The notes beneath the pieces were generated by a model. It worked only from the letters and a program-made list of their open reading frames with translations. It ran no database searches and was not told the origin of the DNA. Source: Corallococcus macrosporus DSM 14697 (GTDB lineage Bacteria > Myxococcota > Myxococcia > Myxococcales > Myxococcaceae). Taken from it: DNA of 64,000 nt. The stretch is taken from contig NZ_CP022203.1 in NCBI RefSeq assembly GCF_002305895.1, forward strand, positions 3,326,501 to 3,390,500, read 5' to 3'. Positions 56,615 to 64,000 of the stretch are shown here, one piece after another; positions within the stretch are counted from its first letter, which is position 1; every line of letters begins with the position of its first letter. The translations under genes were made by a program, and so were the position numbers.

Positions 56615-57928
56615 CTACGGGACCTTGAGGACCGTCGTCGGGCTGATGACGTCTTCCAGCTTGCGGGCCATGGTCCACCCGTCGTGGTAGACGATGCCCA
56701 CGGGGCTGATGGTGTCATTCCGGTACAGGCCGACCTTCAGGTAGTTGAGCTGGCCCTTGTACTGGGTGGCGATGAAGCGCTTGGGCAGGACCCGCTTGCC
56801 GTCCAGGTACAGCTCCACGAAGCCGACCTTGGAGTCCGGCGACCACTTCACGTGGAAGATGAAGTCCAGCCACCGGCCGCGCACCAGCGGCGTGCGCCAG
56901 ACGATGGTGCCCGGGTTGCCGCCGATGTTGAGGCGAATCTCCTCGCCGTAGACGTAGAACTCCACCGGGGGCGAACCCGAGTTGCCCTCGTGGTGCCACT
57001 GGGTGAAGAGCTGCCACGTCTTCGCGCTGGGGAAGCTCGAATCGAACATGGTGCTGAAGCGGTAGTAGTACTCGGAGTTCACCGGCTCGCGCGTCATGCG
57101 CACCAGCTCGTTGCGGTTGCCGCTGGAGTTGATGGGGTCGTCGCCCTTGCGCACGGTGGCCTTGAGGGCGTAGCGGCCCTGCCGCGCGGGCGAGGGCACC
57201 ACCGCCAGCCGGTCCGCGCTCACCATCTGCGTGTGGCTCCACTGGGAGCGGCTGTTGGTCTCGAAGTCACCCACCCAGACGACGCTGGCGCCAGTGCCCG
57301 GCTGCGGCTCCGGCGTGGGGTCCGGGGTCGGCTCCGGCGTCGGCTCCGGGGCAGGGGCCGGGTCGGTGGGCGTCGACGTCGTGGACGCGCAGGCGCGCGC
57401 CTCGGCGATGCTGGCCCACTCATTCACGTTGTTGCTCAGGAAGGTGACGCGGACCCGGCGCGTGGTGACGGACGGGAAGCTGTACGTCTCCGCCGCCGTC
57501 GTGGTGCCGCTGCTCTTGCCCGAATAGACCTGCGTATAGGTATAGCCATCCGGTGAAACAGAGACGAAGAATTCATTGGTGCGGGTGTTGCCGTGATGCC
57601 ATGCAACAGAGACACCCGAGACCTGCTTGAGGGAGCCCAGGTCGTAGTCAACCCACGAGCCCCGGCCGCTCCGGCTCCAGCGGGTGCCAAGGTTTCCGTC
57701 CATGGTGTTGGCCGGGACGTTCCCGTCGTGGCCGTTGGAGATCACCGACCGGGCCGTATAGGGGGTGCATCCGGCGGTGGTCAACGCGGCGGCACTGACT
57801 CGCTGATTGTCGAGGGCGTCGATTTCGATGGGGGACGCTTCGGCTTCGGGCGAGACGTCTTCCGGGGCGCCGCAGCCCGTGCCGCTCATACCGAGCAGCG
57901 TTCCAACCAGCAGGAGGGTCTTCTTCAT
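56615..57928 (-). CDS. secreted polysaccharide lyase with CBM32/discoidin domain
   Basis: 437 residues. Signal sequence MKKTLLLVGTLLGMSGTGCG ends at Cys19 in an atypical lipobox, so lipoprotein or secreted. A discoidin/F5-8 type C domain (about 50-180: NTMDGNLGTRWSRSG, WVDYDLGS, RRVRVTFLSN) binds sugars. A Pro/Glu/Thr linker (about 188-210, PEPTPEPTPDPTPEPQP) joins it to a beta-jelly-roll lyase domain (heparin-lyase-like, PF14099 type) with FTQWHHEGN and HVKWSPDSKVGFVELYLDGK. It would cut an acidic polysaccharide by beta-elimination. A terminator follows it and the gene stands alone. Confidence 0.85.
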   Translation of the reverse strand: MKKTLLLVGTLLGMSGTGCGAPEDVSPEAEASPIEIDALDNQRVSAAALTTAGCTPYTARSVISNGHDGNVPANTMDGNLGTRWSRSGRGSWVDYDLGSLKQVSGVSVAWHHGNTRTNEFFVSVSPDGYTYTQVYSGKSSGTTTAAETYSFPSVTTRRVRVTFLSNNVNEWASIAEARACASTTSTPTDPAPAPEPTPEPTPDPTPEPQPGTGASVVWVGDFETNSRSQWSHTQMVSADRLAVVPSPARQGRYALKATVRKGDDPINSSGNRNELVRMTREPVNSEYYYRFSTMFDSSFPSAKTWQLFTQWHHEGNSGSPPVEFYVYGEEIRLNIGGNPGTIVWRTPLVRGRWLDFIFHVKWSPDSKVGFVELYLDGKRVLPKRFIATQYKGQLNYLKVGLYRNDTISPVGIVYHDGWTMARKLEDVISPTTVLKVP

Positions 57929-58423
57929 GGGGGCTCTCTGAGAACTAAAACAGACGAAGGGGGATGAGTCCGCGCCGTGGGGGGACGGGCGGGGCGGTGT
58001 CTGGCTTTGCTAGGTGGGCTTCTCCAAGGTCACGGCGGGTGAATGCCGTGTCGAGCTCTCAACGAGCATCCGCCAAAAGTATTTCGTATTCAACACGCGA
58101 TTTCGCGCCTGCCTGCTCGCCAGGCGCCGCTCAGGGCGTACCTTGTTGCTGTTTCATCTGGCGTGGTTGGAATTGTCTGTCATTGCGCGATGCGAGCGGT
58201 CCGGACGCGCGCGGCGTGAGGCTTTCCCTCCACTGCGGGCCTGGGTCGGCGCTGGCGTGCACTGGGACGCGGGGCTGGGGTGTGCGGTGGAGAGCGAACA
58301 GTCCCACACCCCCGGAGTCCGGAGGCGTCAGGTGCGTACTGGCGCTACAACACCCCGGGTCGTACCGGCGACGCGAAGGACCGGCGCGCGACTCACACAG
58401 CGTCATCCTTCAGGGAGGTGGCC
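57929..58423. other. gene-free divergent promoter region
   Basis: 495 bp between the lyase and the AAA/TPR gene. Short frames cross it, but none shows a start signal, domain or codon pattern worth keeping. The middle (58060-58110) is relatively A/T-rich and probably holds promoter elements; none could be identified. Confidence 0.55.
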
Positions 58424-60694
58424 ATGAACCCGACTTCGGGCTCGTGCGTTGCGTGTGGGGCGCGTTTCCTGGGAGGCGTACTGGCGTGCCCCAAGAGCGC
58501 ACCGGGAGGGCTCCGGGACGCGCCGGTGCGCCGGTGGTCGCCAGGCCTGTGCCACCCGCCCCTGGTGGGCCGGCTCGCGCTGCTGAAGCGGCTCATGGCC
58601 CTGGCGGAGGATGTGCGACGCGGGCTGGGGCGGGCGGTGTGGCTCCTGGGGGAGGAGGGGATGGGCAAGACGCGCCTCAAGGACGCCTTCGTGGAGCGCC
58701 TGGCCGCCGAGGGTTTCGAGGTCTGGGAAGGCAGTGTCCTGGCGCTGCCGGGCGCGCCCGCGGGCCTCTTCCGGGAGCTGCTGGACGCCACGCGGGCGCT
58801 CAGCCCGCCCGCCGGGACGGGCCGCGTGTCCAGCGCGGACGCGGAGCGAATCCAGCGATTCCTGGAGGGACGTGAGCGCCAGGGTGTCCCGGCGAGCCTC
58901 GTGTCGGAGCGCACCGCGCTGTTCGACTCGCTCTGCCACGCGCTGATGCCCGACCGGCGTCCCCGCCTGCTGGTCCTGGAGGACTGGCAGCACGCGGACC
59001 CGCTCAGCCACGCGCTGGTGGAGGAGCTGGTGTCGCGGCTGTCGCACACGCCGCTGCTGCTCCTGGCGCTCCAGCGGCCCGGAGGCACGGCGCCGGCGCC
59101 GCTCACCGCGGAGGTCCTGACGGTGGGGCGGCTGGGGCCCGCCGAGTCCGCGGCGCTGCTGGAGGGGCGTCTGCGTGGCAAGGACTCCCTGACCCCCGCG
59201 GGCCGGGAGGCCCTCCTGCGCGGCAGCGCCGGCCACCCGCTGCACCTGCTGCACGCGGTGACGTTGCATGAGGAGCAGCCGGAGCTGGGCGTGCCGCTCA
59301 CGGGCGAGGCGGCGCTGGCGGCGCGTCAGGCCTTGCTGCCCCCCGCTCAGCGGGAGGTGCTGCGGGCGGCGTCGGTGCTGGGGCCGTCGTTTCCCCGGGC
59401 GGTGCTGGTGGCGCTGGCGGGTGGGGTGGGGCCGCTGGCGCTGCTGGAGACGGGGGGCTGGCTGCGTTCTGTGTCGGGGGGACGCTACACCTGGGCGGTG
59501 GAGCCCGCGCTGGGAGAGGATTGGCTGCCGGAGGCGGCGCTGCCAGCGGCGCACCGGCGGGCCGCGGAGGCCTATGAGGCCTTGCCGGAGCCCCTGCGCC
59601 ACCGGGCCTGTATGGAATTGACGCGGCAATGGCTTTCCGCGGAGGACTCCGGCCGGGCCTTGCCCTACCTGGTGACGCTGGCGGGGTGGCACCTGGCGGC
59701 GCTGGAGCCGGGGCCGGCCATGGCGGTGTATCGCTTCGCGCTGGGATTGACGGACGCCCTGCCGCCCGACACCGCGCGGGAGTGGCGGCGCCGGCTCTGG
59801 GAATACATGGGAGACGCGCACCGTCTGGCCGGCGAGGCCGCGGAGGCGGAGGCCGCCTGGCATACGGCCCGGAAGCTGGATGACGAGGGATTGGCTTCGC
59901 CCGCGAGCGACCGGGCCCGGCGTCTGTTCAAGCGCGCGTCGGTGGTGCTCGCGCTGGGCCGGCCCGAGGAGGTGTTGGGATTGGACAGGGAGGGGCGCAG
60001 GGACTGTCTGTCCTCGGCGCCGTTGATGTCCGTGTCCATGGATGCGCTGTGCGCGCTGGCGCTCTGCGCCCTGGGGCGGTTCGAGGAGGCGCGGGCGAGG
60101 ACCGTCCTGGCCCGCGAGCAGCTCCAGCTCACGGTGAAGGAGGACGGCGCCGCGCGGGCGGGCGTGCAGGCCTTGCTCCACCGGGCCATGGGCGGCGTGC
60201 AGCTCGGCCTGGGCTCCCCGGAGGCCGCGGCGTCCGAGTACGCCCAGGTGCTGCACTGGAGCGAGCGCGCGGGCGACACCTGGGAGCACTCCACGGCGCT
60301 GTTGCACCTGGGGGATGCCTATTCGCGGGCCGGAGACCGGGAGCGTGCGGCGCACTTCTTCCAGCTCGCGCTGGAGCTGGACTCGCGCACGGGAGACCGC
60401 CGGGGCATGGCCTACACGCACCACGGCCTGGCGCTGCTGCACACGCGCGCCGGGGCGCCGGAGCTGGCGAAGGAAGACGCGCTGCGTGGGCTCCAGCTCG
60501 CGTCCATGCTGGAGGACCGGCGGCTCCAGTCCCTGCTGCGCTGCGTCCTCGGGCGGGCCCAGTTGCAGCTTGGGGAGTTGGAGGAGGCCGGACGGCAACT
60601 CCAGTTGGCCGCGCGGGACGCCTCCGCCGCGGGCGCCCGGCTGGAGCTGCTCCAGGCGGAGGCGTGCCTGCGGGTGTTGGAGGCGCGGCGATAA
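58424..60694 (+). CDS. AAA/STAND ATPase with TPR repeats and N-terminal CxxC motif
   Basis: 756 residues. It opens with a CxxC pair (SCVACGARF, Cys8 and Cys11, then Cys22) that may bind zinc. An AAA_16-type ATPase follows: Walker A variant GEEGMGKTRL, Walker B RLLVLEDWQHAD, and a winged-helix-like region. The second half (about 430-750) is TPR: LLHLGDAYSRAGDRERAAHFFQLALEL and similar. In myxobacteria this ATPase-TPR tail is usually fused behind a Ser/Thr kinase; here the kinase is absent. It probably works as a signalling scaffold or regulator. GGAGG is 5 nt before the ATG at 58424. Confidence 0.82.
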   Translation: MNPTSGSCVACGARFLGGVLACPKSAPGGLRDAPVRRWSPGLCHPPLVGRLALLKRLMALAEDVRRGLGRAVWLLGEEGMGKTRLKDAFVERLAAEGFEVWEGSVLALPGAPAGLFRELLDATRALSPPAGTGRVSSADAERIQRFLEGRERQGVPASLVSERTALFDSLCHALMPDRRPRLLVLEDWQHADPLSHALVEELVSRLSHTPLLLLALQRPGGTAPAPLTAEVLTVGRLGPAESAALLEGRLRGKDSLTPAGREALLRGSAGHPLHLLHAVTLHEEQPELGVPLTGEAALAARQALLPPAQREVLRAASVLGPSFPRAVLVALAGGVGPLALLETGGWLRSVSGGRYTWAVEPALGEDWLPEAALPAAHRRAAEAYEALPEPLRHRACMELTRQWLSAEDSGRALPYLVTLAGWHLAALEPGPAMAVYRFALGLTDALPPDTAREWRRRLWEYMGDAHRLAGEAAEAEAAWHTARKLDDEGLASPASDRARRLFKRASVVLALGRPEEVLGLDREGRRDCLSSAPLMSVSMDALCALALCALGRFEEARARTVLAREQLQLTVKEDGAARAGVQALLHRAMGGVQLGLGSPEAAASEYAQVLHWSERAGDTWEHSTALLHLGDAYSRAGDRERAAHFFQLALELDSRTGDRRGMAYTHHGLALLHTRAGAPELAKEDALRGLQLASMLEDRRLQSLLRCVLGRAQLQLGELEEAGRQLQLAARDASAAGARLELLQAEACLRVLEARR

Positions 60695-60744
60695 CCCCGC
60701 ACTCGTCGCTACCCCGTGGGCGCGAGGCGTGGAATGGTCCTCGG

Positions 60745-61890
60745 GTGATTGAAATCGAGACCATCGAGGCGTTCGAAAAGCACCTCGCGGCGGGGGTGGG
60801 GTTCACCAACGTCGTCATCCAGGGGCTGGACCTGCGGAGGTTCACCCGGGAGCTGGTGTCCGCGGAGCTCGCGGGCGCCGTCTTCCTGGGCTGTGAGCTG
60901 GAGAAGGACGCGCTGAAGGCCACCGTGGACCACGGGGCCATGGTGTTCCCACCCATCTCCGGTCTGCCGTACCTGCCGTACCGCGGCGGGCTGTACACGC
61001 CGGAGGAGCTGTACGCGGGCTTCGACCCCGCGAGGCCGGCGTCGTACGAGGACACGCCGGATGCGCGCATCTATGCCCACTGGGCGGCGAACGGGCGGGG
61101 CAGCCCTCCCACGCTGCTGGAGACGATGGCGCAGCGCCTCCATGACCACTCGGTGACGCAGGCCATGGAGGGGCTGCTGTACCGCTCCGGCGGCGCGCGC
61201 AAGGTGGTGGCCATCATGGGCGGCCACTCCATGAAGCGAGGGCAGGCGGACTATCGTTCCGTGGCGACCCTGGCGCGCGAGCTGGCTCGCCGGGGCTTCT
61301 TCATGGTCAGCGGCGGTGGGCCCGGCGCCATGGAGGCCACCCACGTGGGCGCGTGGTTCGCCCGGCGCACGGAGGCGGAGCTGGATGACGGGCTGGCCAT
61401 GCTCTCGCGGGCGCCCAGCTACACGGACCGGGACTGGCTGTCGCGCGCCTTCGACGTGCGCCGCGCCTTCCCGCTGGCGGAGGATGACCTCCCGTTCTGC
61501 GCCAGCCTGGGCATCCCCACCTGGCACTACGGGCACGAGCCGCCCAACCCCTTCGCCACGCACATCGCGAAGTACTTCGCCAACAGCGTGCGCGAGGACG
61601 GCCTGCTGACCATCGCCAAGGGCGGCATCATCTATTCGCCCGGCAGCGCGGGCACCATCCAGGAGGTGTTCCAGGACGCGTGCCAGAACCACTACAACTC
61701 GGTGGGCGTCATCAGCCCCATGATCTTCCTGGGCACCGAGTTCTGGACGCGCACCCGGCCCGTGTATCCGCTGCTGCATCAGCTCGCGCAGGGGTATGAC
61801 TACGCGCGCTACCTGATGCTCACGGATTCGCGGGAGGAGGTCGTCCGGGCGCTGGAGGCGTATGACGGCGAGGCGAACCCGCCTCGCTGA
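60745..61890 (+). CDS. LOG family nucleotide-binding protein
   Basis: 381 residues. The Rossmann-like LOG core is recognisable: AIMGGHSMKRGQADYRSVATLA, SGGGPGAMEATHVGAWFARR and IIYSPGSAGTIQEVFQDA. The last is a variant of the PGGxGTxxE motif with Ser replacing the second Gly. LOG-type proteins cleave nucleoside monophosphates to release bases (cytokinin-producing in some) or have unknown roles. The first 100 residues are an extra N-terminal part. GTG at 60745 gives the natural N-terminus; no clear ribosome-binding site. It is probably monocistronic. Confidence 0.85.
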   Translation: MIEIETIEAFEKHLAAGVGFTNVVIQGLDLRRFTRELVSAELAGAVFLGCELEKDALKATVDHGAMVFPPISGLPYLPYRGGLYTPEELYAGFDPARPASYEDTPDARIYAHWAANGRGSPPTLLETMAQRLHDHSVTQAMEGLLYRSGGARKVVAIMGGHSMKRGQADYRSVATLARELARRGFFMVSGGGPGAMEATHVGAWFARRTEAELDDGLAMLSRAPSYTDRDWLSRAFDVRRAFPLAEDDLPFCASLGIPTWHYGHEPPNPFATHIAKYFANSVREDGLLTIAKGGIIYSPGSAGTIQEVFQDACQNHYNSVGVISPMIFLGTEFWTRTRPVYPLLHQLAQGYDYARYLMLTDSREEVVRALEAYDGEANPPR

Positions 61891-61922
61891 GCGGGCTCCC
61901 GAGGAGCAGGCGCGGAGGCAGG

Positions 61923-61945
61923 GGCCCGGCGAAACCGCCCGGGCC
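61923..61945 (+). terminator. weak hairpin after the LOG-family gene
   Basis: GGCCCGG (61923-61929) pairs with CCGGGCC (61939-61945) across a 9-nt loop, 33 nt after the stop and before the HAD gene. Seven pairs only; a possible terminator. Confidence 0.35.
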
Positions 61946-62021
61946 GCCGCTCCCCGGGCATTGTCGCTGTTCGGCGCAGCCGGGGCGGCGTATCCTCGTG
62001 GACTCGGGAAGGAGTGCCCGG

Positions 62022-62705
62022 ATGCGGCCCCGGGCCGTCTTCTTCGACTTGGATGACACGCTGATTGACCGCGCGGGCGCCTTCACGCGCTACGTGGATT
62101 CGCTCGTCGCCCGTTACCCGGCGGTGTTCCCCGAGGCCCGGCGCGCCGAGTCCGTGGCGTGGCTGCACACGGTGGATGGCCGCGGCGGCGTGTCCCGGAG
62201 CGCGTTCTGCCAGCAGGTGACGGAGGCGTTCCCGGGCCTGGGCCTCACGCCGGACGCGCTCTGGGAGGACCTGGCCTCGCGCCTGCCGCAGCTCGTCCAC
62301 GAGGACGCGGACGTCTGCGATTGGGTGGCCTCCGTGGCCCGGTGCCGGCCGGTGGCGGTGGTGTCCAATGGCTCGGCGCGGGTGCAGCGCACCAAGCTGG
62401 CCCGCGCGGGGCTGGCGGACGTGTTGCCGGAGGTCTTCCTCTCCGGCGAGGTGGGCGCGTCGAAGCCGGACGCCCGCATCTTCGAGGCCGCGCTGGCCCA
62501 CATCGGACGGCCGCCGGAGGAGGTGCTGCACGTGGGGGACGACCCGGAGCGGGACGTCATGGGCGCCGCGCGGCTGGGGCTGGCCACCTGCTGGGTGTCA
62601 CACGGCCGCCCGTGGCCGTCCGCGCTGCCGCCGCCCACCTTCACCGTGGAGTGCATCCCGAAGCGCATCGACGACATCGCCGGAGTGCTCACGCGATGGA
62701 CATGA
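62022..62705 (+). CDS. HAD-superfamily phosphatase-like hydrolase
   Basis: 227 residues. Motif I FFDLDDTLID (nucleophile and acid Asp), motif II VVSNGSA, motif III Lys in GASKPD and motif IV HVGDDPERDVMGA are all present, so it should be an active HAD phosphatase acting on a small phosphorylated metabolite. A cap domain lies between motifs I and II. ATG at 62022 has GGGAAGGAG upstream. Its stop overlaps the STM4013-type gene, so it is the first visible gene of that operon. Confidence 0.9.
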   Translation: MRPRAVFFDLDDTLIDRAGAFTRYVDSLVARYPAVFPEARRAESVAWLHTVDGRGGVSRSAFCQQVTEAFPGLGLTPDALWEDLASRLPQLVHEDADVCDWVASVARCRPVAVVSNGSARVQRTKLARAGLADVLPEVFLSGEVGASKPDARIFEAALAHIGRPPEEVLHVGDDPERDVMGAARLGLATCWVSHGRPWPSALPPPTFTVECIPKRIDDIAGVLTRWT

Positions 62706-63505
62706 ACGCCGTGGTCGGCACGCACGACCTGCTCTTCATCACCCTGGACACCCTGCGCTACGACGTGGCGGAGCAGCTCGCGGCCCAGGGCCGCACGCCG
62801 AACCTCACGGCCCTGTTGCCGGGAGGCCGGTGGGAGCCGCGGCACTCCCCCGCGAGCTTCACCTACGCGGCGCACCACGCCTTCTTCGCCGGCTTCCTGC
62901 CCACGCCCGCCACGCCCGGTCCGCATCCGCGGCGGTTCGCGATGCGCTTCGAGGGCAGCGAGACGACGGCGCCGGGCACCTGCGTGCTGGACGCGCCGGA
63001 CCTCGTCACGGGGCTGGCGGCGCGCGGCTACCACACGGTGTGCATTGGCGGCGTGGGCTTCTTCAACAAGCGCAACCCGCTGGGCAGCGTGCTCCCGGGG
63101 CTCTTCGCGGAGAGCCACTGGAGCCCCGAGCTGGGCGTGCGGGAGCCGCGCTCCACCGGGCATCAGGTGGCGCTCGCCGTCCAACGGCTGGAGGCCGTGC
63201 CTCGCGAGCAGCGCGTCTTCCTCTTCATCAACGTGTCCGCGCTGCACCAGCCGAACCGGCACTACCTGCCGGGCGCGACGGAGGACTCGCGCGAGTCCCA
63301 CGCCGCGGCGCTGGCGTACGTGGACTCGCAGCTCCCTCCGCTCTTCGCGGCCCTGCGGCGCCGGGGGCCTTCCTTCTGCATCGTCTGTTCGGACCACGGC
63401 ACCGCCTACGGCGACGACGGCTTCACCGGCCATCGCCTGGCGCATCCGGTGGTGTGGACGGTGCCCTACGCTGAATTCCTGCTACCTCGAGAGACCGCAC
63501 CATGA
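62696..63505 (+). CDS. STM4013/SEN3800 family hydrolase (alkaline-phosphatase/sulfatase-like)
   Basis: 269 residues of the STM4013/SEN3800 family: VGTHDLLFITLDTLRYDVAE at the start, the TPNL and FTYAAHHAFFAGFLP blocks, and CSDHGTAYGDDGF near the end, as in the alkaline-phosphatase superfamily that includes sulfatases. The metal ligands Asp (TLDTLRYD) and Asp-His (SDHG) are kept. ATGs at 62696 and 62702 are both possible; both overlap the HAD stop. Function unknown; always described next to STM4012-type radical SAM genes. Confidence 0.88.
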   Translation: MDMNAVVGTHDLLFITLDTLRYDVAEQLAAQGRTPNLTALLPGGRWEPRHSPASFTYAAHHAFFAGFLPTPATPGPHPRRFAMRFEGSETTAPGTCVLDAPDLVTGLAARGYHTVCIGGVGFFNKRNPLGSVLPGLFAESHWSPELGVREPRSTGHQVALAVQRLEAVPREQRVFLFINVSALHQPNRHYLPGATEDSRESHAAALAYVDSQLPPLFAALRRRGPSFCIVCSDHGTAYGDDGFTGHRLAHPVVWTVPYAEFLLPRETAP

Positions 63506-64000
63506 CGCGTCTGGAGCAGATGCTCGAAGGGTCGCCCTATGTGGCGTACCTCTACGGCTACCCGCACAAGACGGCCTACCGGCCCTTCACGCCCACGCTC
63601 CCGCTGGAGTCCGTCTGGGCGGAGGAGCGCCGCGACGCGCTGTTCCTCTACGTCCACGTGCCCTTCTGCGAGATGCGCTGCGGCTTCTGCAACCTGTTCA
63701 CCGCCGCCGGGCCGAAGCAGGACGTGGTGGACGGGTACCTGGGCGCGCTGGTCCGCGAGACGAAGCGGGTGAAGGACGCGCTGGGCACGGCGACGTTCGC
63801 CCGGGCCGCCATTGGCGGTGGCACGCCGACGCTGCTGGACGTGGCGGGGTTGAACACCGTGTTCGACCTGGCGGAAGGCGTCATGGGCGCGGACATGAAG
63901 AACATCCCCGTGTCCGTGGAGGTGTCGCCGGAGACGGTGGACGCGCAGAAGCTCCAGGTGCTCCGCTCGCGCGGCACGGACCGGGTGAGCATGGGCATCC
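63502..64000 (+). CDS. STM4012 family radical SAM protein (3' end outside window)
   Basis: First 166 residues of a radical SAM protein; the frame is open to the right edge. The cluster motif is CEMRCGFC (three Cys for the 4Fe-4S cluster), preceded by PHKTAYRPF and LFLYVHVPF and followed by AIGGGTPTLL and a GGTPT-type SAM contact, all like the HemN/HemW-related STM4012 family. The ATG overlaps the STM4013-type stop (ATGA), so translation is coupled. The product is unknown; the family is found in many bacteria in a conserved cluster (STM4011-4015 in Salmonella). Confidence 0.9.
   Translation, partial: MTRLEQMLEGSPYVAYLYGYPHKTAYRPFTPTLPLESVWAEERRDALFLYVHVPFCEMRCGFCNLFTAAGPKQDVVDGYLGALVRETKRVKDALGTATFARAAIGGGTPTLLDVAGLNTVFDLAEGVMGADMKNIPVSVEVSPETVDAQKLQVLRSRGTDRVSMGI

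Noticed and set aside
58014-58427. 137-codon frame upstream of the AAA/TPR gene
   Set aside because: No ribosome-binding site, Arg-rich low-complexity end and overlap with the real gene's start.

Overview
The window looks like a chromosome segment of a myxobacterium of the Myxococcus/Corallococcus/Pyxidicoccus type. This is inferred from very high GC, many lipoprotein and signal-peptide genes, a class II lanthipeptide locus, two lipoprotein toxin-immunity pairs of the kind myxobacteria use for kin discrimination, and a sphingosine-1-phosphate-lyase-like enzyme. No rRNA, tRNA or CRISPR array was seen. No similarity search was run, so family names come from motifs and remembered family features.

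Layout. 0-2.6 kb: the 3' end of an acetolactate-synthase-like gene followed by an aldehyde dehydrogenase, closed by a strong hairpin. 2.6-14.1 kb: ordinary chromosomal genes, namely a secreted GH13 amylase, a YigZ/IMPACT protein, RarA, a TIGR03118-type secreted protein, a coiled-coil lipoprotein, an ATP-grasp protein, a putative cysteine peptidase, a large zinc hydrolase and a P-domain lipoprotein. 14.1-21.7 kb (minus strand): a compact lanthipeptide operon in the order lanM, lanA, truncated HlyD-like stub, C39-peptidase lanT, amidase. 22-33 kb: SNF2/SWIM helicase, DUF885 hydrolase, P1 aminopeptidase, outer-membrane phospholipase-like protein, esterase-like lipoprotein, TetR regulator and AI-2E exporter. 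33-43 kb: a 1190-aa secreted zinc protease with fibronectin repeats, a GT-C glycosyltransferase, a ferritin-like protein, and an FGGY kinase paired with the lyase.

43-55 kb is the accessory part. A Tox-REase-5 lipoprotein with an Imm52-like partner and an AHH-nuclease lipoprotein with an Imm11-like partner flank a 1466-aa repeat protein. A relic of an IS91-type transposase lies just before the second pair. From about 50.2 to 54.9 kb base composition is visibly less GC-rich, and a TonB-dependent receptor lies in the same stretch.

55-64 kb: an iron-type alcohol dehydrogenase overlapped with a small monooxygenase, a CBM32-polysaccharide lyase, a large AAA/TPR protein, a LOG-family protein, and the start of an operon of a HAD phosphatase, an STM4013-type hydrolase and an STM4012-type radical SAM protein that runs off the right edge.

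The most interesting points are the lanthipeptide operon, in which the precursor gene overlaps the lanM stop and the HlyD adaptor is reduced to its membrane anchor; the double toxin island; the kinase/sphingosine-phosphate-lyase pair; and the radical SAM operon.
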